Under the pieces are notes generated by a model, which had not been told where the DNA came from, did not search any database, and saw only the letters and a list, made by a program, of their open reading frames with translations. 64,000 nt of DNA from Solirubrobacter sp963736505 (GTDB lineage Bacteria > Actinomycetota > Thermoleophilia > Solirubrobacterales > Solirubrobacteraceae), in contig CAVTOZ010000003.1 of assembly GCA_963736505.1 (NCBI GenBank), positions 1,860,001 to 1,924,000 of the forward strand, read 5' to 3'. Each line of letters starts with the position of its first letter. Position 1 is the stretch's first letter. The position numbers and the translations under genes were made by a program. Below are positions 23,730 to 32,587 of the stretch, one piece after another.

Positions 23730-24767
23730 ATGATCCTCGTCACCGGAGGCGCCGGCTTCATCGGCTCGCACGTGGTCGACGCGCTGCTCGCCGCCGGCGA
23801 GGAGGTGCGCGTGCTCGACGTGCTGCTGCCGGCCGCGCACCGCTCGCGGCCGGCGTACCTCGACCCCCGGGCGGAGCTGGTCGAGGGCGACGTGCGCGAC
23901 GCCGGCGTCGTGGCCCGCGCGCTCGACGGCGTCGACGCCGTCAGCCACCAGGCGGCGATGGTCGGGCTCGGCGTCGACATCGGCGACATCGCCGACTACG
24001 TCTCCCACAACGACCTCGGGACCGCCGTGTTGCTGCGGGCGCTGGCCGCGCGCCGCTTCTCCGGCCGGCTGGTGCTCGGCTCGAGCATGGTCGTCTACGG
24101 CGAAGGGCGCTACCGCTGCGCCGAGCACGGCCTCGTCCGGCCCGGCCCGCGGCGCGCCGCCGATCTCGACGCGGGCCGCTTCGAGCCGCCCTGCACCGTC
24201 TGCGGCCGCGCGCTGGGAGCCGAGCGCGTGCCCGAGGACGCGCCGGCCGACCCGCGCAACGTCTACGCGGCGACCAAGCTCGCGCAGGAGCACCTGTGCG
24301 CCGCCTTCGCGCGCGAGACCGGCGTCGCCTTCACCGCGCTGCGCTACCACAACGTCTTCGGCCCGCGGATGCCGCGCGACACGCCGTACGCGGGCGTGGC
24401 GAGCATCTTCCGCTCCGCGTTCGCGGCCGGCCGCGCCCCGCGCGTGTTCGAGGACGGCGCCCAGACGCGCGACTTCGTGCACGTGCGCGACGTCGCCCGC
24501 GCGAACCTGCTCGCGCTCGGCGACGCGCCGCCCGGCGTCTACAACGTCTGCTCGGGGACGCCGCGGACGGTGGGGGAGATGGCGGCCGCGCTCGGCGAGG
24601 CGATCCCCGGCGCGCCGGAGCCGGTCGTCACCGGCGAGTGGCGGGCGGGCGACGTGCGTCACGTCTTCGCGTCGCCCGAGCGCGCCGCGGCGGCGCTCGG
24701 GTTCGCGGCGCAGGAGGACTTCGCCGCCGGGATGCGCGAGTTCGCGACCGCGGAGCTGCGCGCGTGA
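23730..24767 (+). CDS. NAD-dependent epimerase/dehydratase (extended SDR)
   Basis: A 345-residue extended short-chain dehydrogenase acting on a nucleotide sugar. It has the Rossmann motif TGGAGFIGSH at the N-terminus, LEGDVRD-like VEGDVRD, a serine in LGSSMVVYGEG, and the catalytic Tyr-Lys pair in NVYAATKLAQE. Between them is a Cys-containing loop (CAEHGL and CTVCGR) that is unusual in simple epimerases and could bind zinc. The stop overlaps the GTG of the PfkB gene. Confidence 0.88.
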   Translation: MILVTGGAGFIGSHVVDALLAAGEEVRVLDVLLPAAHRSRPAYLDPRAELVEGDVRDAGVVARALDGVDAVSHQAAMVGLGVDIGDIADYVSHNDLGTAVLLRALAARRFSGRLVLGSSMVVYGEGRYRCAEHGLVRPGPRRAADLDAGRFEPPCTVCGRALGAERVPEDAPADPRNVYAATKLAQEHLCAAFARETGVAFTALRYHNVFGPRMPRDTPYAGVASIFRSAFAAGRAPRVFEDGAQTRDFVHVRDVARANLLALGDAPPGVYNVCSGTPRTVGEMAAALGEAIPGAPEPVVTGEWRAGDVRHVFASPERAAAALGFAAQEDFAAGMREFATAELRA

Positions 24768-25561
24768 GGTTCGCCGTGGTCGGCCACGTCGAGTGGATCG
24801 AGTTCGCGCGCGTGTCGCACGTGCCCGTCGCGGGCGAGATCATCGACGCGTCGTCGGGCTTCCACGAGGCGGCCGGGAGCGCGGCGGTCGCCGCCGTCCA
24901 GCTCGCCAAGCTGGCGGGCGGCGCCGACTTCTTCACGGCGCTCGGCGACGACGAGCGCGGCCGCCGCGCCGGGGCGCGCCTGGGCGAGCTCGGCGTGACC
25001 GTGCACGCCGTCCGGCGCGACGCGCCGACGCGCTGGGGCTTCGTCCACCTCGACGACGCCGGCGAGCGCACGATCACGATCGTCGGCGACCGCCTGGTCC
25101 CGCACGGCGCCGACGCGCTGCCGTGGGAGCGGCTCGACGACGCCGCCGCCGTCTTCGTCTCCGGCGGCGACGCCGCCGCGATGCGAGAGGCGCGCCGCGC
25201 CCGCCTGCTCGTCGCGACCCCGCGCGCCGCGGAGACGCTCGGCGGGATCCAGGTCGACGCGCTCGTCGGCAGCGGCCAGGACCGGCTCGAGCAGGTCGCT
25301 CCGCTCGACCCGCCGCCGCACCTGGTCGTCACGACGCGCGGCGCGGAGGGCGGCGAGTACACCGGCGGCACGTGGGCCGCCGCGCCGCTGCCCGGCCCGC
25401 TGGTCGACGCCTACGGCGCCGGGGACACGTTCGCCGGCGGCCTCACGTACGCCCTCGGCGCCGGCTACGACACGCCCGCCGCGCTCGCGTTCGCCGCTCG
25501 CTGCGGCGCCGCCAACCTCACCGGGCGCGGGCCGTACGCGGGGCAGCTCACCGCACCCTGA
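24764..25561 (+). CDS. PfkB-family carbohydrate kinase
   Basis: A 265-residue sugar or nucleoside kinase. It shows an N-terminal substrate region (GGF-like HEAAGSAAVAAVQLAKLAG), GDDERGRRAGARLGELGV, and the PfkB signature DAYGAGDTFAGGL with the catalytic Asp near residue 220. It is somewhat shorter than most PfkB kinases. GTG 24764 overlaps the epimerase stop (GTGA), so the two likely work in one sugar pathway. The 3' end overlaps the convergent dehydrogenase by 14 bases. Confidence 0.85.
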   Translation: MRFAVVGHVEWIEFARVSHVPVAGEIIDASSGFHEAAGSAAVAAVQLAKLAGGADFFTALGDDERGRRAGARLGELGVTVHAVRRDAPTRWGFVHLDDAGERTITIVGDRLVPHGADALPWERLDDAAAVFVSGGDAAAMREARRARLLVATPRAAETLGGIQVDALVGSGQDRLEQVAPLDPPPHLVVTTRGAEGGEYTGGTWAAAPLPGPLVDAYGAGDTFAGGLTYALGAGYDTPAALAFAARCGAANLTGRGPYAGQLTAP

Positions 25562-26498
25562 GCACCGCGGAGCCCTCGATCTCGCCTCCGCGCAGCCGCG
25601 ACAGCGCGGTCTCGGCGTCGTCGAGCGCGAACTCGGTGACCGTGGTGCGGATCGGGATCGTCGGCGCGAGCGCCAGCATCTCGCGGGCGTCGTCGCGGGT
25701 GAGGTTGGCGACCGAGCGCACGACGCGCTCCTCCCACAGCAGCTCATACGGGAACGAGGGGATGTCGCTCATGTGGATCCCGGCGCAGACGACGACGCCA
25801 CCCGGCGCGCAGGCGCGCAGCGCGGCGAGGACGAGCTCGCCGGCGGGCGCGAAGATCAACGCGGCGTCGAGCGGCTCCGGGCCGGGCGTGGAGGAGTCGC
25901 CGGCCCACTCGGCGCCGAGCGAGAGCGCCAGATCGCGCGAGGCGGTGTCGCGCGTGAAGGCGAACACGCGCCGGCCCTCATGCACCGCGACCTGGCAGAT
26001 GATGTGCGCGGCGGAGCCGAAGCCGTAGAGGCCGAGCCGGACGCCGTCGCCCGCCAGCCGCAGCGCGCGAAGGCCGATCAGCCCGCCGCACAGCAGCGGA
26101 GCGATCTCGAGATCCGACAGGCCGTCGGGGAGCGGGAAGACGAAGCGCTCGTCGGCGACCGCGTACTCGGCGTAGCCGCCGTCGACGTCGCGGCCGGTGA
26201 AACGCGCGTGCTCGCACAGATTCTCGCGGCCGGAGCGGCAGTACGCGCACGTGCCGTCGGTCCAGCCCAGCCACGGGATCCCGACGCGCGTGCCGTCCTC
26301 GGTGGTCCCGACGATCTGATGCCCGAGGATCAGCGGGAGGTGGCCGGCGGCGAGCTCGCCGTCGCGCAGGTGCAGGTCGGTCCGGCAGACCCCGCACGCG
26401 TGCACGCGGACCTTGACCTGCCCCGGGCCCGCCTCCGGCTCGGGCACCTCGGCCGGGCGCAGCGGGCGCCCGGGCGCGTCGAGCAGGACCGCCCGCAT
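25548..26498 (-). CDS. Zinc-type alcohol dehydrogenase
   Basis: A 316-residue medium-chain dehydrogenase. The catalytic zinc site is visible (CGVCRTDLH and GHQIVG, where the family usually reads GHE). The structural zinc loop reads DGTCAYCRSGRENLC, with three Cys and an Asp where the first Cys is often found. The NAD(P) site is LYGFGSAAHI. ATG 26498 overlaps the GH38 stop by one base, so both may share a transcript. The size is slightly below the typical 340, mainly through a short C-terminus. Confidence 0.85.
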   Translation of the reverse strand: MRAVLLDAPGRPLRPAEVPEPEAGPGQVKVRVHACGVCRTDLHLRDGELAAGHLPLILGHQIVGTTEDGTRVGIPWLGWTDGTCAYCRSGRENLCEHARFTGRDVDGGYAEYAVADERFVFPLPDGLSDLEIAPLLCGGLIGLRALRLAGDGVRLGLYGFGSAAHIICQVAVHEGRRVFAFTRDTASRDLALSLGAEWAGDSSTPGPEPLDAALIFAPAGELVLAALRACAPGGVVVCAGIHMSDIPSFPYELLWEERVVRSVANLTRDDAREMLALAPTIPIRTTVTEFALDDAETALSRLRGGEIEGSAVLRVR

Positions 26499-29335
26499 CA
26501 ACGCACCACGACCGTGACGATCTCCCATGGCCGGAACGGTACGACGATCTCGCCGCCGCGGAGCGCGAGCGGCTCGCCCTCGTCCTCGAGCAGGTTCGCG
26601 CGCGCCGCCGAGGTGACGAGCGCGGCCAGCCGCACGCGCGCCTCGCCGCGGCCGCCGTGCGGCTCGTACAGCCGCAGCACGAGCGCGTCGGAGTCCTCGG
26701 CGCGCTTGATCGTGTCGAGCACGAGCCCGCCCGCGGCGGACGCCCACGACCCGGGATCGCCGGAGCCCCAGCGCACCGGTGAGTTGAACGCCGCGGCCTC
26801 CGCCACGACGCCGCCGTCCTGCCAGGAGCCGGCGTGGGGGAGCAGCGCGTAGGCGAACGCGTGCCGGCGCTCCTCGGCGTCGGGCAGGGCCGGCGCCCGC
26901 AGCAGCGTGACCCGCAGCGTGCCGCCGAACGCGGAGTAGCCGTACTTGGAGTCGGTCAGCAGCGCGACGCCGAAGCCGTGCTCGGACAGGTCCGCCCAAC
27001 GGTGGCCCGGGACCTCGAAGCGCGCCAGGTCGGCGCGGCTGGAGTAGTGCGTCGGGCGCCGGACCGCGCCGAACGCGACCTCGTAGGTCGCCTCGGTGGC
27101 GTGGACGGCGAGCGGGAACGCGGCCTTCAGCGCCGTGTGGCGCTGGACCCAGTCGACCTCGGAGTGCACTTCCAGCCGGCGCGAGGCGGCGTCCAGCCGG
27201 ATCGTCTGCGTGATGAAGCCGCGCCGGAAGACGGCCTCGCAGCGCAGCGGGTGCTCGCGCAGCTCGAAGCCGGCGGCGGGCTCCAGATCGCGCCGCGTCT
27301 CGAGGTGCACGGGGTCGAGCTCCCAGGCGTCCCACTGCGTCGGCTCGTCGTCGTAGAGCTCGAGCCGATTGGCCGGCGCCGACAGCGCCTCGCGGCCGTC
27401 GTGGACGAGCGAGGAGACGGTCCCGTCGGGCGCCACGACGGCGCGCAGATGCTCGTTGGCGAGCATGACCGAGCCGTCCGGGAGGCGCTCGGCGGAGACC
27501 GAGGCGCCTGACGTCAGCTCGCCGGCGCCGCACGGCGGCAGGTCCACCAGCGCAAGCTCGCCACCGGGCGCCGTGACCACCTCCCGCCGCGGCCACGGGC
27601 GCGTGTTGATCGGCACCGTGCCGGTGCCGATCAGCGCCTCGGCGCCCGCCTCGACCTCGGCCAGGTCGCGCCTGGCGCGTGCGTTGACCTCCGCGATCGA
27701 GGAGCCGGGGAGGATGTCGTGGAACTGGTTGAGCAGCAGCAGCCGCCACAGCCGGTCCAGCTCCTCGCGCGGATACGACCCGCGGAACGCGCAGATGAGC
27801 TCCGCGTCGTGCAGCGCGTTCTCGTCGCGCCGGTTGCCACGCTTGATCGCCGCCTGCGACGTGTACGTGCCACGGTGGTACTCGAAGTAGAGCTCGCCGA
27901 CGATGGTGCGCAGGTCCGACGCGTCCTGCTCCAGGTCGTCGAAGAACGCCGCCGGGGAGCGCACGACGGTGCGCGGCAGCCCGGCGAGGTCGCCCACCCG
28001 GCGCAGGCGCTCCAGCATCGCCCGCGTCGGCCCGCCGCCACCGTCGCCGTGCCCGAACACGAGCATGGCGTGATGCGAGCGGCCGTGATCCTTGTAGGCG
28101 GCCGACGAGCGGCGCAGCTCCTCGACGGTCACCTCGGCGTTGTAGGTGTCGGCCGGCGGGAAGTGCGTCAGCACCTCCGACCCGTCCAGCCCCTGCCACG
28201 TGAACGTGTGGTGCTCCGGCGCGTTGAAGCGGTTCCAGGACAGCTTCTGCGTCAGGAAGCGCGCGATCCCGGCCTCGCGCATGAGCTGCGGCAGCTGGGC
28301 GGTGTAGCCGAACACGTCCGGGTTCCAGAACTCGCTCGAGCGGCGCCCGAACGCGCGCTCGAAGTAGCGCTGGCCGTAGAGGAACTGGCGTGCCAGCGAC
28401 TCGCCGGAGGGCAGGTTGCAGTCCGGCTCGATCCAGGTCCCGCCGACCGGGACCCAGCGCCCGGCCGCGACGGCGGCGCGGACGCGCTCGAACAGCGCCG
28501 GCGCACGCTCCTCGAGCCACGCGTAGTGCTGCGCCTGCGAATGCGCGAAGACGTGCTCGGGGTACTCGTCGAGCAGGCGCAGCTGGGCCGTCGTGGTGCG
28601 CACGAGCTTGCGCCAGGTCTCCTCCAGCGGCCACAGCCAGGCCGTGTCGAGGTGCGCGTGGCCGATCGCCGACAGCTCCAGCAGCGCGCCGGAGGGGCGG
28701 GCCAGCAGGCGGCACAGCCGTTCGCGGTCGCCGTCGAGCGTGAACGCGTAGAGCTCGGCGAGCAGCTCGCCCGCCCACGCCTCGTCGAGGCCCGGCGCGG
28801 ACTCGAGCGCGGCCAGCAGCGAGATGTCGCACCACGTGTCCCACGCGTCGCGGTCGAAGCGCGCGAGCTCGCAGCGGCGCAGCGAGAAGTCCTGCAGCAG
28901 CCCCTGGCCGGTCTCGCCGAACCCGAACGGGTCGTTGGACGCCAGCTCCAGCTCGACCTCGACGGGCTCACCGCCGGCCGCGGCGGCCAGCAGCGTCGCC
29001 TCCGGCCGCGGCTGGCGCGCGCCCGTGCTGAGGCCCTGGACCGGCTCGCCGCCGATCCACAGCGTCGCCTCGCCGCCGGTGTCGAGCAGCAGGTCGACGC
29101 GCGATCCGGCCCAGCCGGCGGGGACCGTTCCCGACGCGCGCAGCCAGTGCGTCGCGAACAGCGGCCCCAGGGGCTCGCCCACGTCGACCGGCCGGTACGG
29201 GCCGGCGGGCGCTCCGCGCTCGACCGGCCCGGCGAGTGACAACCGCAACGGCGCCCGCTCGCCGTAGACCCGCTCCGCGAGCCGGGCCGCCGACTGGGCG
29301 ACCCGCTCACGGGCGTACTCGCGGTGCGGGAACAA
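26498..29335 (-). CDS. Glycoside hydrolase family 38 alpha-mannosidase
   Basis: A 945-residue zinc-dependent alpha-mannosidase without signal peptide, so probably cytoplasmic. The N-terminal beta domain is followed by the catalytic domain with the zinc motif GHAHLDTAWLWP (His228, Asp230), the nucleophile in WNPDVFGYTAQLPQ (Asp340), and FGHGDGGGGPT. Helical and C-terminal beta domains complete the family layout. The start is a TTG at 29335 directly after the phosphatase stop, with no better downstream start before the conserved region. It is probably co-transcribed with the HAD phosphatase upstream and the dehydrogenase downstream. Confidence 0.9.
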   Translation of the reverse strand: MFPHREYARERVAQSAARLAERVYGERAPLRLSLAGPVERGAPAGPYRPVDVGEPLGPLFATHWLRASGTVPAGWAGSRVDLLLDTGGEATLWIGGEPVQGLSTGARQPRPEATLLAAAAGGEPVEVELELASNDPFGFGETGQGLLQDFSLRRCELARFDRDAWDTWCDISLLAALESAPGLDEAWAGELLAELYAFTLDGDRERLCRLLARPSGALLELSAIGHAHLDTAWLWPLEETWRKLVRTTTAQLRLLDEYPEHVFAHSQAQHYAWLEERAPALFERVRAAVAAGRWVPVGGTWIEPDCNLPSGESLARQFLYGQRYFERAFGRRSSEFWNPDVFGYTAQLPQLMREAGIARFLTQKLSWNRFNAPEHHTFTWQGLDGSEVLTHFPPADTYNAEVTVEELRRSSAAYKDHGRSHHAMLVFGHGDGGGGPTRAMLERLRRVGDLAGLPRTVVRSPAAFFDDLEQDASDLRTIVGELYFEYHRGTYTSQAAIKRGNRRDENALHDAELICAFRGSYPREELDRLWRLLLLNQFHDILPGSSIAEVNARARRDLAEVEAGAEALIGTGTVPINTRPWPRREVVTAPGGELALVDLPPCGAGELTSGASVSAERLPDGSVMLANEHLRAVVAPDGTVSSLVHDGREALSAPANRLELYDDEPTQWDAWELDPVHLETRRDLEPAAGFELREHPLRCEAVFRRGFITQTIRLDAASRRLEVHSEVDWVQRHTALKAAFPLAVHATEATYEVAFGAVRRPTHYSSRADLARFEVPGHRWADLSEHGFGVALLTDSKYGYSAFGGTLRVTLLRAPALPDAEERRHAFAYALLPHAGSWQDGGVVAEAAAFNSPVRWGSGDPGSWASAAGGLVLDTIKRAEDSDALVLRLYEPHGGRGEARVRLAALVTSAARANLLEDEGEPLALRGGEIVVPFRPWEIVTVVVR

Positions 29336-30142
29336 CTAGGGCAGGAAGTAGAACGGGTTGGCGAGCTTGAACGCCGAGGCGGAGTGGCCGCCGGCGAGGT
29401 CGGAGTACTGATCGCCCACGTTGGCGACGATCCGGTACCCCTGCTGCTCGATCGCGGCGCGCGCGCCGGACTTGTAGACGACGGTGCTGTCGGTCGAGGC
29501 GTCGGGCTTGAGCACGAGCTGCTTGTAGCCCGTGAAGCCCTCGCGCGTCAGGTTGCTCGTGGTGTGCGCGCGCGTGTTCTCGCGCCGGCCCGTGATCAGG
29601 AAGATCGTCAGGCCGCGCGCCTTGGCGTCGTTGAAGAGCTCCAGCGACGGCTTGATCGCCGTGCCGATCTCGTTCGTCGCCTCGGCCTGCGAGTTCGTGC
29701 CGAACGTGAAGTTGTCCGCCACGATCGCGGAGTAGTTCGACAGCAGCGTCTCGTCGACGTCGAACACGATCGCGAGGTTCTTCGTGTTCTGGCCGTGGTG
29801 CTTGCCGTGGTCGGCGGCGCGTGCCTTGCGGATCTTCTGCTTCCAGCCGTGCGGCGTCGACTTCTTGATCGCGTTGTCGGCGATCGCGTCGATCTGCGCG
29901 ACCTGCTGCTCGTAGACACCCGAGTCGTGGTAGGCCTTGAGCGCGTTCTCCCAGTCGCCGGCGTTGTAGGACGTGCCGGAGCCGAGGTACGGCAGGCCTC
30001 CGCCGCCGTCGTAGAGCTCGACCATCGGCACCTTGTCGATGGTCGTGAGGATGGGCTTGGGCGCCGGGGCGTTCTGAGCCGCGGCGGGGGCGGCGGCGGT
30101 CAGGAAGACCGCCGCGACGATGGACAGCGTGATACGACGCAT
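29336..30142 (-). CDS. Secreted HAD-superfamily acid phosphatase
   Basis: A 268-residue exported phosphatase of the plant-type/class B acid phosphatase group. Residues 1-22 are a signal peptide (MRRITLSIVAAVFLTAAAPAAA). HAD motif I is IVFDVDETLLSNY, motif II LITGRRENTR, motif III lysine in KSGARAAI, and motif IV VGDQYSDL. It hydrolyses phosphate esters outside the cytoplasm. The stop abuts the TTG of the GH38 gene with no gap. Confidence 0.9.
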   Translation of the reverse strand: MRRITLSIVAAVFLTAAAPAAAQNAPAPKPILTTIDKVPMVELYDGGGGLPYLGSGTSYNAGDWENALKAYHDSGVYEQQVAQIDAIADNAIKKSTPHGWKQKIRKARAADHGKHHGQNTKNLAIVFDVDETLLSNYSAIVADNFTFGTNSQAEATNEIGTAIKPSLELFNDAKARGLTIFLITGRRENTRAHTTSNLTREGFTGYKQLVLKPDASTDSTVVYKSGARAAIEQQGYRIVANVGDQYSDLAGGHSASAFKLANPFYFLP

Positions 30143-30193
30143 CGCCGGAACCTACCGATGCGCTACGCGACGAGCGTCACCACGCCGGCGGGC

Positions 30194-30493
30194 TCAGGTG
30201 TGCGGCTGGCGCTTCAAGGGTGCCCGGGCCGGCACGGGGTGCGGCGCGCGGCGCGACGGCACCGGCGGCGCCTTGCGGTCGCCGGAGTGATCGCGCAGGC
30301 GGGCGTGCCAGGGCTGCGAGGCCGGCAGCGGAAGCCGCAGGCCGCCGCCGCCGCACGGCTCCTCGGGCTCAGGCGCGTCGCCGGGGCCGCGGCGGTAGTC
30401 GTCGCCGTCGTCGTCCTCGTCGTCGCGCAGCCGGAAGAACCACACCAGCCACACGACAAGTGCTCCGACGTCGAAGACTCGGAGGCCAACCAT
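30194..30493 (-). CDS. Small single-pass membrane protein with acidic tail
   Basis: A 99-residue protein. A short N-terminus leads to one hydrophobic helix (VGALVVWLVWFFRL), then an acidic run (DDEDDDGDDYRRG) and a Pro/Arg-rich basic tail. ATG 30493 is chosen because GGAGGGGTGG precedes it at good distance. No family is recognised with certainty; similar short proteins are common in actinomycetes. It lies between the phosphatase and nudC on the same strand. Confidence 0.6.
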   Translation of the reverse strand: MVGLRVFDVGALVVWLVWFFRLRDDEDDDGDDYRRGPGDAPEPEEPCGGGGLRLPLPASQPWHARLRDHSGDRKAPPVPSRRAPHPVPARAPLKRQPHT

Positions 30494-30539
30494 GAAGATC
30501 CACCCCTCCAGGGACACGGCAACTAAAAGGGTAGGCGAG

Positions 30540-31502
30540 TCACCCCGTCGGCGGCAAGAGCCAATCCTCGACAAGGCGCCGGGCGATGGCCAGGCGGGGC
30601 GGAAGCTTCAGCGGCCCTCCCGCGTCTCCGGCCGTTCCCCACGCCGCGTCGTCGTCCTCGGCGGCGGCCGCCTCGATCTCGGCGCGGTCGAACCAGCGCG
30701 CGTCCTGCAGCTCCTCGTCGGCGATCACGGGGTCGCCGGACTCCCACGGCGCGGAGAAGCCGAGCATCAGCGACGAGGGGAAGGGCCACGGCTGCGAGGC
30801 GACGTAGCGCGGGCGGCCGACGGTCACGCCCGCCTCCTCGCGCACCTCGCGCGCGACGGCCTCCTCGAGGCTCTCGCCGGGCGAGACGAAGCCCGCCAGC
30901 GCCGAGTAGCGGCCGGTCGGCCAGGCGGCCTGGCGCCCGAGCAGCAGCCGGTCGGCGCCGTCGGTGACGAGCATGATCACGACCGGGTCGGTGCGCGGGT
31001 GGTGCTCGGCGCCGCAGTTCGGGCAGCTGCGCACGAGACCGGCCTCGCCGACCCCGGTCGGGTGCCCGCAGTTGGCGCAGAAGCGGTGGCGGCGATGCCA
31101 GTTCAGCAGCGCCGCGGCGTACGCGGCCAGACCTCCGTCCTCCTGCGAGAGGACCATCGCCGCGTGGCGCAGGCCGAGGCGCTCGCCGCCGAACTCGGGC
31201 GGCGGCTCGCCGCGGTTGCCGCCGGCGCCGATCAGCGGCGGTACGCCGTCGCCGGCCGGGTCCTCGTCGACGGCGAACAGCGGGCCGTCGCCGTCGAGGC
31301 CGAGCAGGAGCTCGGCAGGCGCCCCGTCGAGCGGCACGCGCGCGAGCCGGCTGCCGCCCTCGACACGCAGGCCGCGGCTGCCGGCGACGATCGCGCGCGC
31401 GCCGGGATGCTCGCGCTGGCGGGAGAGCCAGGCCGCGTCGCGCCGCCGCGCGTCGTCGGCCCGGTCCAGCAGCGCGCCGGTGAACGCGTTCGGCTCGGTC
31501 AC
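30540..31502 (-). CDS. nudC: NAD(H) pyrophosphatase NudC
   Basis: A 320-residue Nudix hydrolase that cleaves NADH to NMNH and AMP and can remove NAD caps from RNA. It has a zinc ribbon (CANCGHPTG then CPNCGAEHHPR), the Nudix box GFVSPGESLEEAVAREVREEAGV, and the NudC-specific SQPWPFPSSLMLGF. These motifs and the N-terminal domain match NudC fully. Start is GTG 31502. Confidence 0.94.
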   Translation of the reverse strand: MTEPNAFTGALLDRADDARRRDAAWLSRQREHPGARAIVAGSRGLRVEGGSRLARVPLDGAPAELLLGLDGDGPLFAVDEDPAGDGVPPLIGAGGNRGEPPPEFGGERLGLRHAAMVLSQEDGGLAAYAAALLNWHRRHRFCANCGHPTGVGEAGLVRSCPNCGAEHHPRTDPVVIMLVTDGADRLLLGRQAAWPTGRYSALAGFVSPGESLEEAVAREVREEAGVTVGRPRYVASQPWPFPSSLMLGFSAPWESGDPVIADEELQDARWFDRAEIEAAAAEDDDAAWGTAGDAGGPLKLPPRLAIARRLVEDWLLPPTG

Positions 31503-31512
31503 CCCATGGACG

Positions 31513-31956
31513 TTAGACGCAGCGCGGCACGAACGCCGGGTCGGCCGGCCCCGGCCGCCCCAGCGCGTTCTCGACCCACTGCAGCGCGACCGGGTCGGCG
31601 ATGATCGCGAGGTGCTCGACCGGGTCGCTTTGACACGTGTCCTGGAGCAGCACGTTGGTGCCGGAGTCCAGGAAAGCCGACGTATACGGCGTCACCACCT
31701 CGTCGTTGCGCGTCTCGATCTGCGTGTACGAGACGTCGCCGGGCGTCTCGTCGCCGGCGTTGAGCGCGGTAATGGACGGCGAGCCGGCGACCTGCTGCGT
31801 GCAGGCCGTGCAGCCATACGGCGCGAGCGGGTTCGTCGTGCCGTGATTGGACGGCGCGAGGCCGATCAGGTCGTCGACCTTCGCGGCGCCGCCCAGGTTC
31901 TTGACGTAGCAGCGCGGCATCATGCCGCCCTGCGAGTGGCCCACGAGCGGCGAGTC
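31513..31956 (-). pseudogene. Lipase remnant lacking its N-terminal half
   Basis: About 147 codons resembling the C-terminal half of a class 2 actinobacterial triacylglycerol lipase. The nucleophile elbow VGHSQGGMMPR opens the open frame, followed by a Cys pair (CTAC), an Asp region (NDEVVTP), and the catalytic His in DPVEHLAIIADP. Upstream, in frame, only DSPL precedes a TGA at 31957-31959, so the N-terminal half with signal peptide and oxyanion region is missing. A GTG at 31944 could start a short product, but it would lack half the fold. Treated as a truncated gene. Confidence 0.7.
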
Positions 31957-31999
31957 TCATACGAACTGCAACGCGATCCGCGCCGCGATATGGCGGTGC

Positions 32000-32587
32000 T
32001 CAGCGCACGGGGTCGGCCTCGAGCGCCTCGGCCAGCGCCGCGCGGCCGCCGTGCAGCACGGGCTCGCCGTGCGTGGTCAGCACGCGTTCGATCTCGAGCT
32101 GCGTGAGCGGGCCGAGCCACTCGCGCAGGAGCTTGCGGTGGCGCTCGGTGAGGTCGCGCTGGGCCCAGATCCGCAGGCCGCCGTCGACGCCGATGACGCG
32201 GTCGCCGAACGCGAGCGCGTCGCCGACCTGGACGATCTTCTCCTTGTGGCGCGGAAGCGGGTGCAGCGTGATGCCCGGCGCGCTCTCGCGCACGTTCATC
32301 CCCGGCAGCCGCCGCGCGAGGTCCGGGTGCCCGACGATCGGCGCGTTCCAACGGCGCGAGGCGTCCGCGGCGCTGCGCACGTGGTACGGGATCGTGACCG
32401 CGATCGTCACGTCGCCGCTCACGATCGCGTCGAGCTGCTCGGCGACCGCGTCGTCGAGCAGTGGGTCGATCAGGACGGTGCCGCCGGCGGTGCGCAGCGC
32501 ATAGCTGCCGACGACCTGCGAGCGCGTGCGCCATTCGGGATGCGGCAGCGTCCAGCGCCACAGCCCGTCGCCGAGGTCACGCAGCAT
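32000..32587 (-). CDS. Metallo-beta-lactamase-fold protein with degenerate metal site
   Basis: A 195-residue protein with MBL-like strands (LWRWTLPHPEWRT, LRTAGGTVLIDPLLDD) but no HxHxDH motif: the corresponding region reads IPYHVRSAAD. A later Asp/His pattern (GDRVIGVDGG, VLTTHGEPV) is partly kept. It probably binds no metals or a single one. It overlaps the GroES-like gene by 11 bases and stops 43 bases from the lipase remnant, on the same strand. Function is unknown. Confidence 0.6.
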   Translation of the reverse strand: MLRDLGDGLWRWTLPHPEWRTRSQVVGSYALRTAGGTVLIDPLLDDAVAEQLDAIVSGDVTIAVTIPYHVRSAADASRRWNAPIVGHPDLARRLPGMNVRESAPGITLHPLPRHKEKIVQVGDALAFGDRVIGVDGGLRIWAQRDLTERHRKLLREWLGPLTQLEIERVLTTHGEPVLHGGRAALAEALEADPVR

